64,000 bases of DNA from Maratus speciosus (taxonomy: Eukaryota > Arthropoda > Arachnida > Araneae > Salticidae): assembly GCA_963932465.1 (NCBI GenBank), contig OZ010786.1, positions 531,901,073 through 531,965,072 on the forward strand, in the 5' to 3' direction. The first letter of the stretch is position 1. The number at the start of each line of letters is the position of its first letter. The position numbers and the translations under genes were made by a program. The notes below the pieces were generated by a model. That model was given only the letters and a program-made list of their open reading frames with translations, ran no database searches and was not told where the DNA came from. Positions 1-10,359 of this stretch are shown here, piece after piece.

Positions 1-1885
1 GGAACATTAAGGTACTTAATTTCTCTTAGTTTAAACTAAAATTCTAAATTTTATCCGTGAATTAAATGATTATTAAATATTTAAAATAAAAATATTTATA
101 ATAATTATAACTTGTGTAATGTAGATTCAGCCATGATAAATTTAAGTTATTATTATTACATTTTTATCGTAACTAATTAAACATTTTAAATTCCCAATGT
201 ATTTCCATCTGTGTTCCAATATAATAAAATATCTTCTCTTATGTTTCAATTTCTTAGTGTATAAAAAATTCTAAAATATCAGATATGCTGAAGAAAAATG
301 TTAAACAAGTTCGAATGCCACTGAAAGATCATTTAAAATCAAACAAGATTAACAGAATAATATTGCGAAAGTTGATAATAGAACGATAATAAAACACGAA
401 TTTTCGCACGATGATAGAGGACCTCTAAATAAATATTTATAAAAACCCATATATCTTTAACCGACATTTAGAAATTAACCTCTCATATACGTTAATGAAT
501 TTTAAATCAGTTATCCATTCCTGCATATCATTTATAGTTCTGATATACATACCTTGATATTAAGTAAAAACTTCAGAGTTATCTAAACATATTTATGCAT
601 TTTCGAACGTTCCAAGGCTGATGGTGGACGAATAAAGCCATAAACGCATTTCACATACCTTCGAATTTTCGAAAAGCCGTAACTTTGAAGGACTATTTTT
701 TTTTTTTTAATCCGACGTAAAAATAATATTTTCTTAAGAATTTGTGATATTTTTTTTCCCAATGAAAGAGAAACCTTTCAAGTATAATGCACATTGACAT
801 TTAAGAGGAATATAAGTCAATGTTGAAAGATACGAAGAATTGTAAACTGTTTTCTTTTGTTTAAAAATTCAGGAACAGTACAGTCTTGAAGAATTGCGCA
901 TTAACCCCGTGAGGGGCGGTGGGATAAAATATATCCCACCTAATATAAACAAGATACTCAACGGAAAACTTTAAATAAATTTTATATTTTTAACTTTGGA
1001 GGAAAATCGTTGAAAAATTGCTTTTGAATTTTTAAAAATAAAAATTTTCGATTATTCCGGTGAGAATTCGATATTTAGAGGCATATTTTCTTGCCCCTCG
1101 AGGGGTTAAAGTGACATGCGCTTTAAAAAAAATTAATTGCAATGTGCATTTAACATAGAGGTGATACATAATGTGTTACTTTTATATTTAGATAATACTA
1201 TTTGTAATTCATATTATTAAAAATAGATTAGAAATGTGCGAATGTAAATATAGACATACTTTGAGCATCCATTAATAAAAAAAGCTAATACATTGTTAAA
1301 ATTTATTTAAAGCTAATCTTAGAATTAAACTTATCAAGACAAACTTATTTTAAAGCTAAACTTAAATATTGTTACAGCACAAAAATGTAACTCTAAATTT
1401 ATTTTCTCTTCTTGAAAAATAAAGTAAAAATAAAAATCTTTTCATATTTTACAATTCTCTAACTTCCTTTATAATTTTAAAGGATATCAGATAAGCTTCA
1501 GTAATAGAAAAAAAAAAAGGCCTTAACTTTCTGTTTATCTGGAATTCGATACAACAATAGGATTTTCCACACTTATTTCCTTTTTCATGTATCCAACAAA
1601 AGCAACATCGCTTCTTCGGAGATTAAAAGTTTATGTCAGGAGGAATTCAAAGAACATGTTATGGAAACTAAAGAAAAAGGCCGACTAAAGCGAAAAAAGT
1701 TATAATTGTATTTCAAAACGTATAGACTAGGATAAGAACTTTTAATTACAAGCATTTTTTCTTTATAAAAATTTGTAAATATTTATTCAAAGTAAATTAT
1801 TTTTCAAGAATTTTGGTTTTGAAAGTGGAATATTTTTATGAATAATCTACTCATTTAGTAAACAACAACAACAAAAAATAAACAT
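1..1885 (+). repeat. Left copy of a diverged direct segmental duplication (part 1)
   Basis: Noncoding AT-rich sequence that aligns by eye, in the same order and orientation, with 58555-60640. Clear shared blocks are 40-320 with 58600-58880, 800-890 with 59355-59430, 1221-1340 with 59945-60070 and 1510-1760 with 60230-60470. The last is the best conserved and contains a shared run beginning GGCCTTAAC and then TTTATCTGGAATTCGATACA in both copies. No ORF is conserved between the copies, so this is a duplicated noncoding segment or an unclassified long repeat family. The left copy carries a private TTAA element at 901-1109. Confidence 0.75.
901..1109. mobile_element. TTAA-flanked MITE, piggyBac-like
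   Basis: A 209-bp element bounded by TTAA on both sides. The left end reads TTAACCCCGTGAGGGGC and the reverse complement of the right end reads TTAACCCCTCGAGGGGC, so the terminal inverted repeats match except at the centre. There is no coding capacity. TTAA target duplication is characteristic of the piggyBac superfamily; that assignment is inferred from the ends only. The paralogous stretch near 59470-59520 lacks this insert, which supports a real insertion after the duplication. Confidence 0.75.
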
Positions 1886-2301
1886 GTGTGATATTGAATT
1901 TTCTTGCTGTAATTATTCTCGATGAGTCTCGACTCTGTTGTAACAATTCCGATAGATCTGTTGTAGTAATACTTTTCGCATAATGATTCTCAGCGACCTC
2001 GGAGTGCTATTAACTAAATATTAGTTATTTGAATGATGTACAGGAGGTCGTTTCAATTCAGCACACGAAATCGAAGAATGCGTGGAGTCTTTTATTATTA
2101 ATCACCAGGTTCTGGGAGCACAAGTCGACATTTTTGGTCACAAATGCCGATGCTGGGATGGGAGACAATACATGCTACATATCCAATACCAAGATCAGTT
2201 GAAAATAGATATCATTAAATGTTCTCGACATCATCGAGTATTGCATATACATAAATGTACATATACATAAATATAACCAATACATTATATTTTATACATG
2301 A
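1886..2301. other. Unassigned sequence, no gene seen
   Basis: AT-rich DNA between the duplicated segment and the tRNA-like tandem units. It is absent from the right-hand paralogue, which jumps from the equivalent of about 1885 to the equivalent of about 4040. The short open frame around 2082-2270 has no recognisable motif. Confidence 0.4.
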
Positions 2302-2318
2302 AAAGTCCGACCAGAATC

Positions 2319-2394
2319 GTCCGGGATAGCTCAGATGGCAGAGCACTGGCGGCTTCAGCCAGGGAGGTCCCGGGTTCGAATCCTGGTCCGGACA
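2319..2394 (+). tRNA. tRNA-like sequence, unit 1 (probably not functional)
   Basis: A cloverleaf can be drawn. The acceptor GTCCGGG pairs with TCCGGAC, the D stem GCTC with GAGC, the anticodon stem CTGGC with GCCAG, and the T stem CCGGG with CCTGG around TTCGAAT. A-box-like TAGCTCAGATGG and B-box GGGTTCGAATCC promoter elements are intact, and TTTTT follows directly as a pol III terminator. The seven-base anticodon loop GGCTTCA lacks the near-universal U33, and the linker and variable region are each too long. I therefore treat it as a tRNA-derived repeat and assign no isotype. Confidence 0.5.
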
Positions 2395-2597
2395 TTTTTC
2401 GCCCAGTTGGAAATTTACATCTAATATGATTTGTTTGCCAATTAGAATAATTGTGTGAAAATTAATCTAGTGTAAGTTCGTATCCAGCGATTTCTGGAGT
2501 TCCATTACCTGAGATTTATTCTGTTGAGCTGAACCAGGTTTCAGACCAGATGCTGTAATCTTCAAGGTTAGCTGGGTGAAAAAGTCCGACCAGAATC

Positions 2598-2673
2598 GTC
2601 CGGGATAGCTCAGATGGCAGAGCACTGGCGGCTTCATCCAGGGAGGTCCCGGGTTCGAATCCTGGTCCGGAAA
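2598..2673 (+). tRNA. tRNA-like sequence, unit 2 (probably not functional)
   Basis: Nearly identical to the copy 279 bp upstream. It differs by G to T in the anticodon stem (GCCAG becomes TCCAG), which breaks a pair, and by C to A at the acceptor end. The B box GGGTTCGAATCC and the trailing TTTTT remain. These changes point to a decaying repeat rather than a working tRNA gene. Confidence 0.45.
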
Positions 2674-2789
2674 TTTTTCGCCCAGTTGGAAATTTACATC
2701 TAATAAGATTATAATATGGTGAGAATTGATTGAGCAGAGGCATGCGTCAATTTTTCGTTATTTGAAAATATATGGGAGAGTCAAAGGGC

Positions 2790-3340
2790 AAAATATGAAT
2801 TTTTTAACCATTTATTTACTGATGGTACTTATAAGTACCATTAAAATAACTTGTTATAAAATTCATTTAATTTATGAATTAGTTGCAATACAGTTTAGAA
2901 TGAGTTATGGGTACATTACTTTATCTTGTTCCAAAAGCATTATTGGTTACACAAAACAAAAATATTTTTAAAAGGATGATTTCTTATGCCTTTGCATCTT
3001 TTCAGCTTCCTTGGTGTTGGGATGGGGGGGGGGAATTTTTCAATTCGGAAATATTTTTATATTTTTATTCTAAGAGCATTATATTTGTATATTCCTAATT
3101 CTAGAAAATACTGAGAAAAATATTTAAAATAAAACATTGGAGTGGGGTTAAAAATATTGCACAAAATTCCTATAAATTCAAATTCAATTAATCCTTCTAC
3201 AATACTTCTTAAATTTATTAAATGATTATGCAAATCTTCTAATGTTGTTTAAACAGTTTACGAAAAATTCTTTAGAATAAAATTTTCATGAATTCATAAT
3301 TCGGTATATAAAGTATTAACGCCAAATGATAACTGTAAAA
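2790..3340 (+). repeat. Dispersed repeat, copy 1 (inverted copy at 63232-63830)
   Basis: Sequence from about 2790 to 3340 matches the reverse complement of 63232-63830 over most of its length. Shared landmarks are the run around AGCATTATTGGTTACACA, the GGGGGGG tract followed by AATTTTTC, and the block TTCATGAATTCATAATTC. The short open frames on the two copies look alike but contain no known domain and are low-complexity, so the similarity is at DNA level. The family is unidentified. Confidence 0.7.
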
Positions 3341-3844
3341 TTCAAGAGTACAGAAAATCACAAGGCTAAAATTTTACAGAGGGTTGCCAAAAGTCTCATT
3401 GAATTGAAGTGACGAAAATGAACGTTAATAAACAAAATAAGAAGTTAGAGTACCAATAATGACTTAATTTTATATCTTAGAGCAATGAAAGTTGGAGTAA
3501 CGATTAAAATGATAGATGTAAAATGACTCGGTAATTTCTGCATAGCAACGAAATTAGGCATTTAAATGAAACATGAAAAGTGTTTCTAGGTGGGAAAGGT
3601 TATAATTTCTTTTATTTTAAAACAGTGCGCTGCATTTAGAGAATTAAAATTGACTGCTCAATTTTGTAAAAGGAAAAGAACGTTAAAAAATAAATTGCAT
3701 CCAAATACAGACTGATAATTAAAGTTAAGTATGTTTTTTTTTTTAAATCATAATTTAAAAAGGGTGGGGAATGAAAGTAGGAAAACCTTTAAAAAAGAAT
3801 ATGCGAAGGTACAACTAAAAATCTTGAAATCTATAGGGTTTACA
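3341..3844. other. Unassigned AT-rich sequence
   Basis: No gene, RNA or clear repeat boundary seen. It lies within the stretch missing from the right-hand paralogue. Confidence 0.4.
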
Positions 3845-4035
3845 CTGCAAAAATTTCCAACAAACTAACCCGTTATTCGACCGTTTTTTAGAAAGCGGTT
3901 ACATAACTGTAATTTCTTTATTCTGACCATAATATGGGCAATAATATGGTCTGAAATGAGTAAAATTACGATTATGTAAGCTTTTTCTGCAAAAACGGTT
4001 GAATGATTGGACAGTTTGTTGCAAATTTTTAACAG
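3845..4035. mobile_element. Foldback MITE with about 85-bp arms
   Basis: The two halves are inverted copies of each other. The left arm starts CTGCAAAAATTTCCAACAAA and the reverse complement of the right arm starts CTGTTAAAAATTTGCAACAA. Similarity continues inward to a centre near TGACC and GGTC. There is no coding capacity. The element is absent from the right-hand paralogue, where flanking sequence continues directly to the equivalent of 4040. The superfamily cannot be told because the target duplication is unclear. Confidence 0.7.
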
Positions 4036-4260
4036 AATAGAAACAGGAATTAAAAATGTTATGTGATATTTATATGCTGAATATTTATTACGTAACTTTT
4101 CATTTAGTATTATTAAATAATAAATTACTATTACTAATATTAAACAAAATAGTAGTAGTTAATATTCTGTTACATTTAACAAACTAACATTTAAAATTCA
4201 GACTGAAAATAAAAGCTCCTATCGAAAATATACAATAGCCTATACCGATTTCACAAGATT
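4036..4260 (+). repeat. Left copy of the segmental duplication (part 2)
   Basis: The block containing GCTGAATATTTATTACGTA matches 60668-60715. After a long insertion in the right copy, the block around GTAGTTAATATTCTGTTACA matches 63838-63865. TCGAAAATATACAATAGCCT at about 4218 matches the last 30 bases of the window, so the duplication runs on beyond the right edge. Confidence 0.65.
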
Positions 4261-6494
4261 CTAAAAAGTTTTCATTACATTTAAAAAAACTTATAACCAA
4301 TAAATTTCGAGATTTTAAGAAGCATATATAAAACAAAGGTCTTTTTGCAGCCACTGATTTTCTGACTACTTTTACAAGTTGTTTTTATAGTGCATTCATA
4401 ATTTTCTCAAAGTGTAATATTTTATTTTAATAATCTATTAATTCATATTTTATCATTTTTACTTGGGTACCTGAATGTAAACTATATGCAAGGATGACAA
4501 AATTATATAAATTTTAATGTTAAAGTTAATGCTGTTCATTTATCATGTTTGTCTCTAAAATTTCTTTTTAGACAGGAAAATGATTACTTGAGAATTCATA
4601 GCATTCAAATAACTTATTCTGAGTTCTGAAACCCGATTAATCCATTTTTCTAAAATACAAATCAATGTGTGCCCCTCACAATTCCGGTTGGACCGGCTCA
4701 TTGATCGCGGATATCATTCCGATGCCGTAAATAAAACAATTGTTCGACTTACCGAAATAATATACATCTATCCTTATTTATTTTGTCTAGAACCCTTAAA
4801 AACTATACAATTGTAATGTTTTAAGTTCTGAATTTAAAATAACCAACTGCCAACAACAGATTACCGAACAAGAAACAAACATCTGAAATTGTGATTAATT
4901 TTACAAATGTAAACAATGTGCAGTGAGTCATTCATTTTTGAAAATTTATCCATTATTTCATTAAAAATGAAAAACTACCGCAATGAACATTTTCACCCTT
5001 AAATATTAATATGCCTTTGACATCATTCGACTATCAACCAATGAAAATAGTTTGCAATTTAAAAGCAAATACTTAGAAAATCTAAACTATTTTCGGTATT
5101 TTTATGTTACTCAGCGGTATATGTCGCGAATTACGGGTTTTTCTTTCTCCAATAATAGTTATGTTTTCACGTGTGTAATTTAGAAACAATCCTTTGAAAT
5201 TGAAATAAAATTCTATGGTATTTATTCTTATTATCATTGTTATGTATGTATTTTACAGCAAATGAGTGAAATGTAATTATTTTAATTGTATGCAGTATAT
5301 GGATATGGTTTGTATTTAAAATAAATTATGCTTTTTTAAAATATGAAATGATTTAAAGTTTTAAATCTTAAGTGAAATTAATGCAAAATGAATGACGTCA
5401 ATGAGAACAATATTTGGCTATTTTCTGACCAAAAAATCCCTCTACATTTTTTTTTTTTTTGGGGGGGGGGGGCTATTCACCATTATTATCCATATAAATA
5501 AAACACTTGAGCAATATACTTTTCAAGCTTTTGAAAATCTAAAAATATTATATTTACTATACGAGAACATTAAACGTTGAAGATATCAAAATAAAAATAT
5601 CTTTTAAGAACAGAAAATACAATTTCAGTTGCATTAACTGAATGTATTATCTGCACAATAATATAAACCTGTGATAAATAAAAATTATATCATATAGTAT
5701 GATGTTCAACTACTTTTTATGTAACAGATTATGCAAAAATTTTCATATTTTTATATTAAGCAAAATATAAATATGTAGAACATAAAATGGAGGTGACAAT
5801 TGTTTTACTTCTTGCACATTAGGAGCTGTCTGTTCGTTTTCACACTTTGTTTAATGGAATTAAGCAAAACGTACGTAATTAGACCTCATTGAATGAATTT
5901 TTTTTATGCACAATTTAATAAAAATAATAATAAATTTGAACAGAGATAACATCAAATAAAGTTATCTAATTAAAAATTATTTTTCATTGTATATTAATCG
6001 TTGTTCAATATCTGGTTTCCTTCCTTAAGGTAAGAAATTATGTGTAAGAATTAACTAAAAAATTGTCTTTATTCTTATTATGTAAAATCGCTATTATACA
6101 TCATAATCCTTCAGTGCAGCATGTCGGACCTTTTTACCGCCACGGGACAAATTAGGAATTATATACAAAGCCGCGGTCCACATCAAATTAAGTAGATAAT
6201 ATTGTAGATAATATTGTAGATAATATTAAGTCTTGCTGCTGCTTTCATAGTAGAAGAACGTCTTCTTTCCGCATGACGAAGAAAGACTCAGATGTTCCGA
6301 AAGGCCTAGCGCATTTAAAAGTTTTTGATGGTGTTTTAAGAAGATTTTTTAGTTCTTACCTATTCACACCAGTTTTAACTTATTTTTCTTTTAAAATAGA
6401 TAATAATATAACAATTGCGCACATTAAAATTTGTACATAGCTTGAAAAATTGTTTGAAAAAAAAATTTTTTTCATTTTTCTTTTTTCATTTTTT

Positions 6495-6531
<37 letters not shown>

Positions 6532-6630
6532 TAATTGTCTTACGCGCGTGTATTTAAAAGTTAATTTAATATTTAAGTGAATGAAATAAATATCTTAGCG
6601 AATTCGTTAAAGCAAAGGAGTTGTTTTTTT
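4261..6630. other. Long AT-rich stretch, no gene seen
   Basis: No coding region or RNA gene is supported. It contains a T-run joined to a G-run (about 5448-5472), a 12-bp motif GTAGATAATATT repeated three times (6192-6227), and a T-run longer than 30 bases ending near 6530. A moderately GC-richer patch at 4665-4745 has no recognisable coding signal. Confidence 0.4.
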
Positions 6631-6631
6631 C

Positions 6632-7633
6632 TTATAAATTTAAGAATAATCAAGTATAAAACAATATTTTTAGAGGTTTTGTTCAGTTAATCTAATTTTC
6701 TTATTAGGAATTATAATGTAGTTACATGCGTTGCGTTAATTTATAATATATATATATTTTTTTTTTAACATGCAAAAAATTATTTTAATAAATAAAAAGT
6801 CGATCATTAACAATTAAATTAGAATAAGAATTCATTTTATGTCGTTTTGATGATTGAAAGTAGAACATATATTTAATGAGTATGCTGCAAGATTAATTTG
6901 TTACTTATCAATATATTTAATTTAAAAATAAAATAAAAATATTAATTTACATTTTTTTTTTCTTTTGGAAGATAATTTTTAAATGGGGGCTATTTCTGAA
7001 TTGTTCCTATAAATTTAAGAATGCTTATTATTAAATAAAATAAGTAAATTTCAGAGGTTTTTCAGTTAATACAATTTTCTTTTTAGGAATTAAAATGTAA
7101 TTAAATCTGTTAATTGAAAAAAAATATATATTTGTAACATAGAAAAACTAATTTTAATAAAAAAATAAATTGGTAATTAATCACTTTTAATTAGAATAAG
7201 AGTTCATATTTTGTCAGTGAATGGTTTAATACGTTCACGCCGGCGTGGTGGGTCAAACTCGAGTGTCTCAGAGCTGCCATTTCTCCGGATTTTTGGATAC
7301 CAGTATTTTAATACAGAAAATGTTGTTTTATTAATTATTTAATTGAGAGATTTAAAGGAACAACATTTTCTCTAAAAAAGAGTGGTGTGCAAAAAGCCGG
7401 AGACTTGACAACGCTGAGACAGTCGAGTGTGACCCACCGCGCCGGCGTGGACGTGTTAATGTAGAATATATCTTTTGTGATTATTTAGCAATAATAATTA
7501 TTTTACTTTATCAAAAATTTTTAATCATCAAATAAAATAGAAATATTAATTTATCTTTTTTTTTTTTTTTTTTTTTTAGAAGTGAGAGATTTCTGAATCT
7601 TTCTTTTAAATTTTAATGCTAAAAAGTTGGGTA

Positions 7634-7640
<7 letters not shown>
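6632..7640 (+). repeat. Tandem units of about 370 bp, interrupted by a MITE
   Basis: The block beginning TATAAATTTAAGAAT occurs at about 6632 and again at about 7005. In both it is followed by the same landmarks: GAGGTTTT.CAGTTAAT, TTAGGAATTA.AATGTA, ATTTTAATAA.A and TTAGAATAAGA.TTCAT. A third, weaker copy starts near 7600. The second unit carries the MITE at 7226-7460. Confidence 0.65.
7226..7460. mobile_element. TTAA-flanked MITE with CACGCCGGCG ends
   Basis: A 235-bp element flanked by TTAA. The left end reads TACGTTCACGCCGGCGTGGT and the reverse complement of the right end reads CACGTCCACGCCGGCGCGGT. Similarity between the arms continues inward for about 60 bp. There is no coding capacity. 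It is markedly GC-richer at its ends than its surroundings. It sits inside the second unit of the 370-bp tandem repeat, and the first unit supplies an uninterrupted site. TTAA suggests a piggyBac-type mobiliser. Confidence 0.8.
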
Positions 7641-7667
<27 letters not shown>

Positions 7668-8509
7668 TGTAAGTAATTATAAGAACTTTTTAATAATTTG
7701 ATTTTTAAATAAAATAAGAAACATAGCTACTTTTTTTGTGCGATTAACTTTATAATGAATAATAAATTTAAGGAGCGATTTAAAAAACGCTTTTGATGAT
7801 TCAAATAATTGTAAGTCCTTTTTAAAATGAATTCAATAAAACATTTTTATAATAAATAAATGTAGGCTATTTTTGACATTTTTTTTGTTTATAACTATTA
7901 GAATTTTATATGAAATACTTGAAATATGCATATCTTATCCAAACTCAAACTCAAACAAAATTAAGAAAAAGAAAAAAAAAATGTCGGCTACGACTAAAAA
8001 TTCCGAATTCAGACCGATGTTGGCAAATGTAACGCGCCACTAACATAAATCCCATATCGGTCCTGCGTCACTTCCCGGTATAAGTCGCTTGCCGATTTGT
8101 AACCATAAGGGGACCGATTACGGTAACCGTCAGTCGAAAAATCAGATTCTTGAGTTTCAGTTTCCGACATGCTGCCGACGTTTCATCGAAACCACTGAGC
8201 CCATGCCGACACTTAACCGACACTGCCGTCTGCGGTCCGATCTTGGGCCGAAAGGTATATGTTTGCTGGGAGGATATAAGAGAGAAAAAGTCCTTCCGGC
8301 CAGTGCCGGGAGGAAGAGGTAGCTTTCAAATTCCTTATTTTAAAAAAGCCAACTTATATTATTCAAACACACGAAGCTCAATTTAGTGGAAACCGAATAT
8401 AGGAGATTCACTACTAATTTTTATCAATACTAAATCATTATGAATGAGAATTTCGCGAAATTAGTCATCTTTATCCAAGCTACTTTTATTTAAAGTAACT
8501 TATATTTGG
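7641..8509. other. Unassigned, with a GC-richer patch
   Basis: Mostly AT-rich with long T-runs near 7635-7662. From about 7980 to 8330 the base composition shifts and motifs such as CCGAC, CCGAT and GTCGG recur. Short frames there have no recognisable domain. The end of the patch (GGAGGATATAAGAGAGA at 8268) recurs at about 10065, which suggests that this is also repeat DNA. Confidence 0.4.
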
Positions 8510-9790
8510 CTGAGATGTTTATGTATACTATCCACATGCCTTCTTAGATGGAAATAGGCGAATATGTGTGTTATCGCGTCACAAATACAAGATCGTTTCA
8601 AAATTTTAGCCACACTAGATATTCAAAGTGCTATAATTCAACCATTTTTAAAGATATAAACAAAAGAACAAATTTTCAGAAACAAAATCTGCTCCGGAAT
8701 CTTTGTATCAAGGCTAAACACATAAAAAATCTTCTTCATTTTCCAATTTTTTAATACCTCATTTTAAATTTTAAATTAATTTTTTTTTAATGGCAATCCT
8801 TTTGAAAGAAGATGGCGAATGAAGCTGGCCAACGAAGTCGGTCGAGACATTGATATGTACTATGTACAGTCCAAGTAAGATCCAAATCGGTTCATAAGTA
8901 CGCCTGTTATCGCATGACAAAAATCAGGTCGTTTTAAAATGTCAGCCACAATAGAAATTCAAAATGCTATAACTCAGCCATTTTTTTAGATATAGACGAA
9001 ACAAAAACTGTTCCGGAATCTTTGTATTAAGGTCAAACACATACAAAAAAATCTTCTCCATTTTCCAATTTTTTGGTATTTCATTTTAAATTTTAATTAT
9101 TTTTTAATTTTTTTTAAATGGCCGCCATTTTGAAACAAGATGGCGGATGAAGCTGGTCAACGAACTCGGTCGAGATATTTGTATGTACTATATACACACC
9201 AAGGTACATCCAAATATGTTCATAAATACGCCTGTTATCACGTGACAAATATCAGGACGTTTCAAAATGTCAGCCACACTAGAAATTCAAAATGCTATAA
9301 CTCAGCCATTTTTTAAGATATAGACGAAACAAAAACTGCTCCCGAATCTTTGTACCAAGGTCAAATACATAAGAAAAAAATATTTTTTCAATTTTCAATT
9401 TTTTGGTACCACATTTCAAATTTAAATTTTTCTTAAAAATTTAAATGGCTGCCATTTTTAAAGAAGATGGCGGAAGAAGCTGGCCAACGAACTCTGTCGA
9501 GACATTAGTATGTACTATGTACAAACGAAGTTACATCGAAATCGATTCATAAATATGCCTTTTATCGCGTGACAAAGTTCAGGACGTTTCAAAATGTCAG
9601 CCACGCTAGAAATTCAAGATGCTATAACTCAGCCATTTTTTAAGATATAGACGGAACAAAAACTGCTCCGGAATCTTTGTATAAAGGTCAAATACATAAG
9701 AAAAAAATATTTTTCCATTTTCAATTTTTTGATACCACATTTCAAATTTCAAATTTGATTTCGGGTGATTTCGAGGTCTGGGGGTCATGA
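8510..9790 (+). repeat. Satellite-like array, period about 330 bp, four units
   Basis: The phrase GCTATAA.TCA.CCATTTTT occurs at 8631, 8967, 9295 and 9622, giving spacings of 336, 328 and 327. Other shared landmarks per unit are ACTGCTCCGGAATCTTTGTA, AAGATGGCG.A.GAAGCTGG and GCCTGTTATCGC.TGACAAA. The last unit ends in sequence not shared with the others. There is no open frame across units, so this is noncoding tandem DNA. Confidence 0.85.
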
Positions 9791-9872
9791 TCGATGAAAA
9801 TATACCAAATTTTTTTGAAATCGCTTTCCTCCGAACGGCTGCAATAGGTACCTTTTTGTAATGAAAGCTACC

Positions 9873-10110
9873 TAATAATATAATTAATTCATATATTAAA
9901 CCTATTATTTATAATTTCATTTAATATCGGTTGAAAACTTGAAGAAATACTATAAAAGAAGGAAGATATAAGAGAGAAATAATTAATTCATATATTAAAC
10001 CTATTATTTATAATTTCATTTACTATCAGTTGAAAACATGATGGAGAAATACTATAAAAGAAGGAGGATATAAGAGAGAAGTAACATAATTATTTCATAT
10101 GTTAAACATA
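9873..10110 (+). repeat. Tandem duplication, about 101 bp
   Basis: The block AATTAATTCATATATTAAAC followed by CTATTATTTATAATTTCATT begins at about 9877 and 9978, and each copy ends with ATACTATAAAAGAAGGA and GATATAAGAGAGAA. A partial third copy starts at about 10085. Confidence 0.8.
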
Positions 10111-10359
10111 TTATTTATAATTACTTTAAAAATATGAATTTTCATTTATTTATTTTTAAACCATACTATATAATACGCTTATATATTATATTTTTAAAAT
10201 AATCCCACAGTACATCGCATGTTATGGAACTCCAAGAAACATCGGATATGCAATTACACGTTATTGATTTCAACAGAATTCCTTTAATTGGTGAATAAAC
10301 CACACAGATTGTAATATTCCAGCAAAGTAAAATATTTATTGCGTGAATTGTGTCCAGCA

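Larger units (their letters stand above)
2302..2713 (+). repeat. Tandem pair of tRNA-derived repeat units (279-bp period)
   Basis: The motif AAAGTCCGACCAGAATCGTC followed by a tRNA-like body begins at about 2302 and again at about 2581. The second unit stops after the tail that ends in AAATTTACATCTAATA. Each tRNA-like body is followed by T5 and then CGCCCAGTTGG, a tail found in degenerate form at 10431, 10703 and 63218. The repeat is therefore a family of units with a tRNA head and a fixed tail, like a SINE, arranged head to tail. Confidence 0.75.

Noticed and set aside
2516..2743. Minus-strand frame with a GPGFEPGTS-like segment
   Set aside because: Antisense reading of the tRNA-like unit; such peptides are common artefacts of tRNA-derived repeats.
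5448..5472. T-run and G-run as a functional signal
   Set aside because: Simple homopolymers are widespread in this window, and nothing nearby suggests a role.
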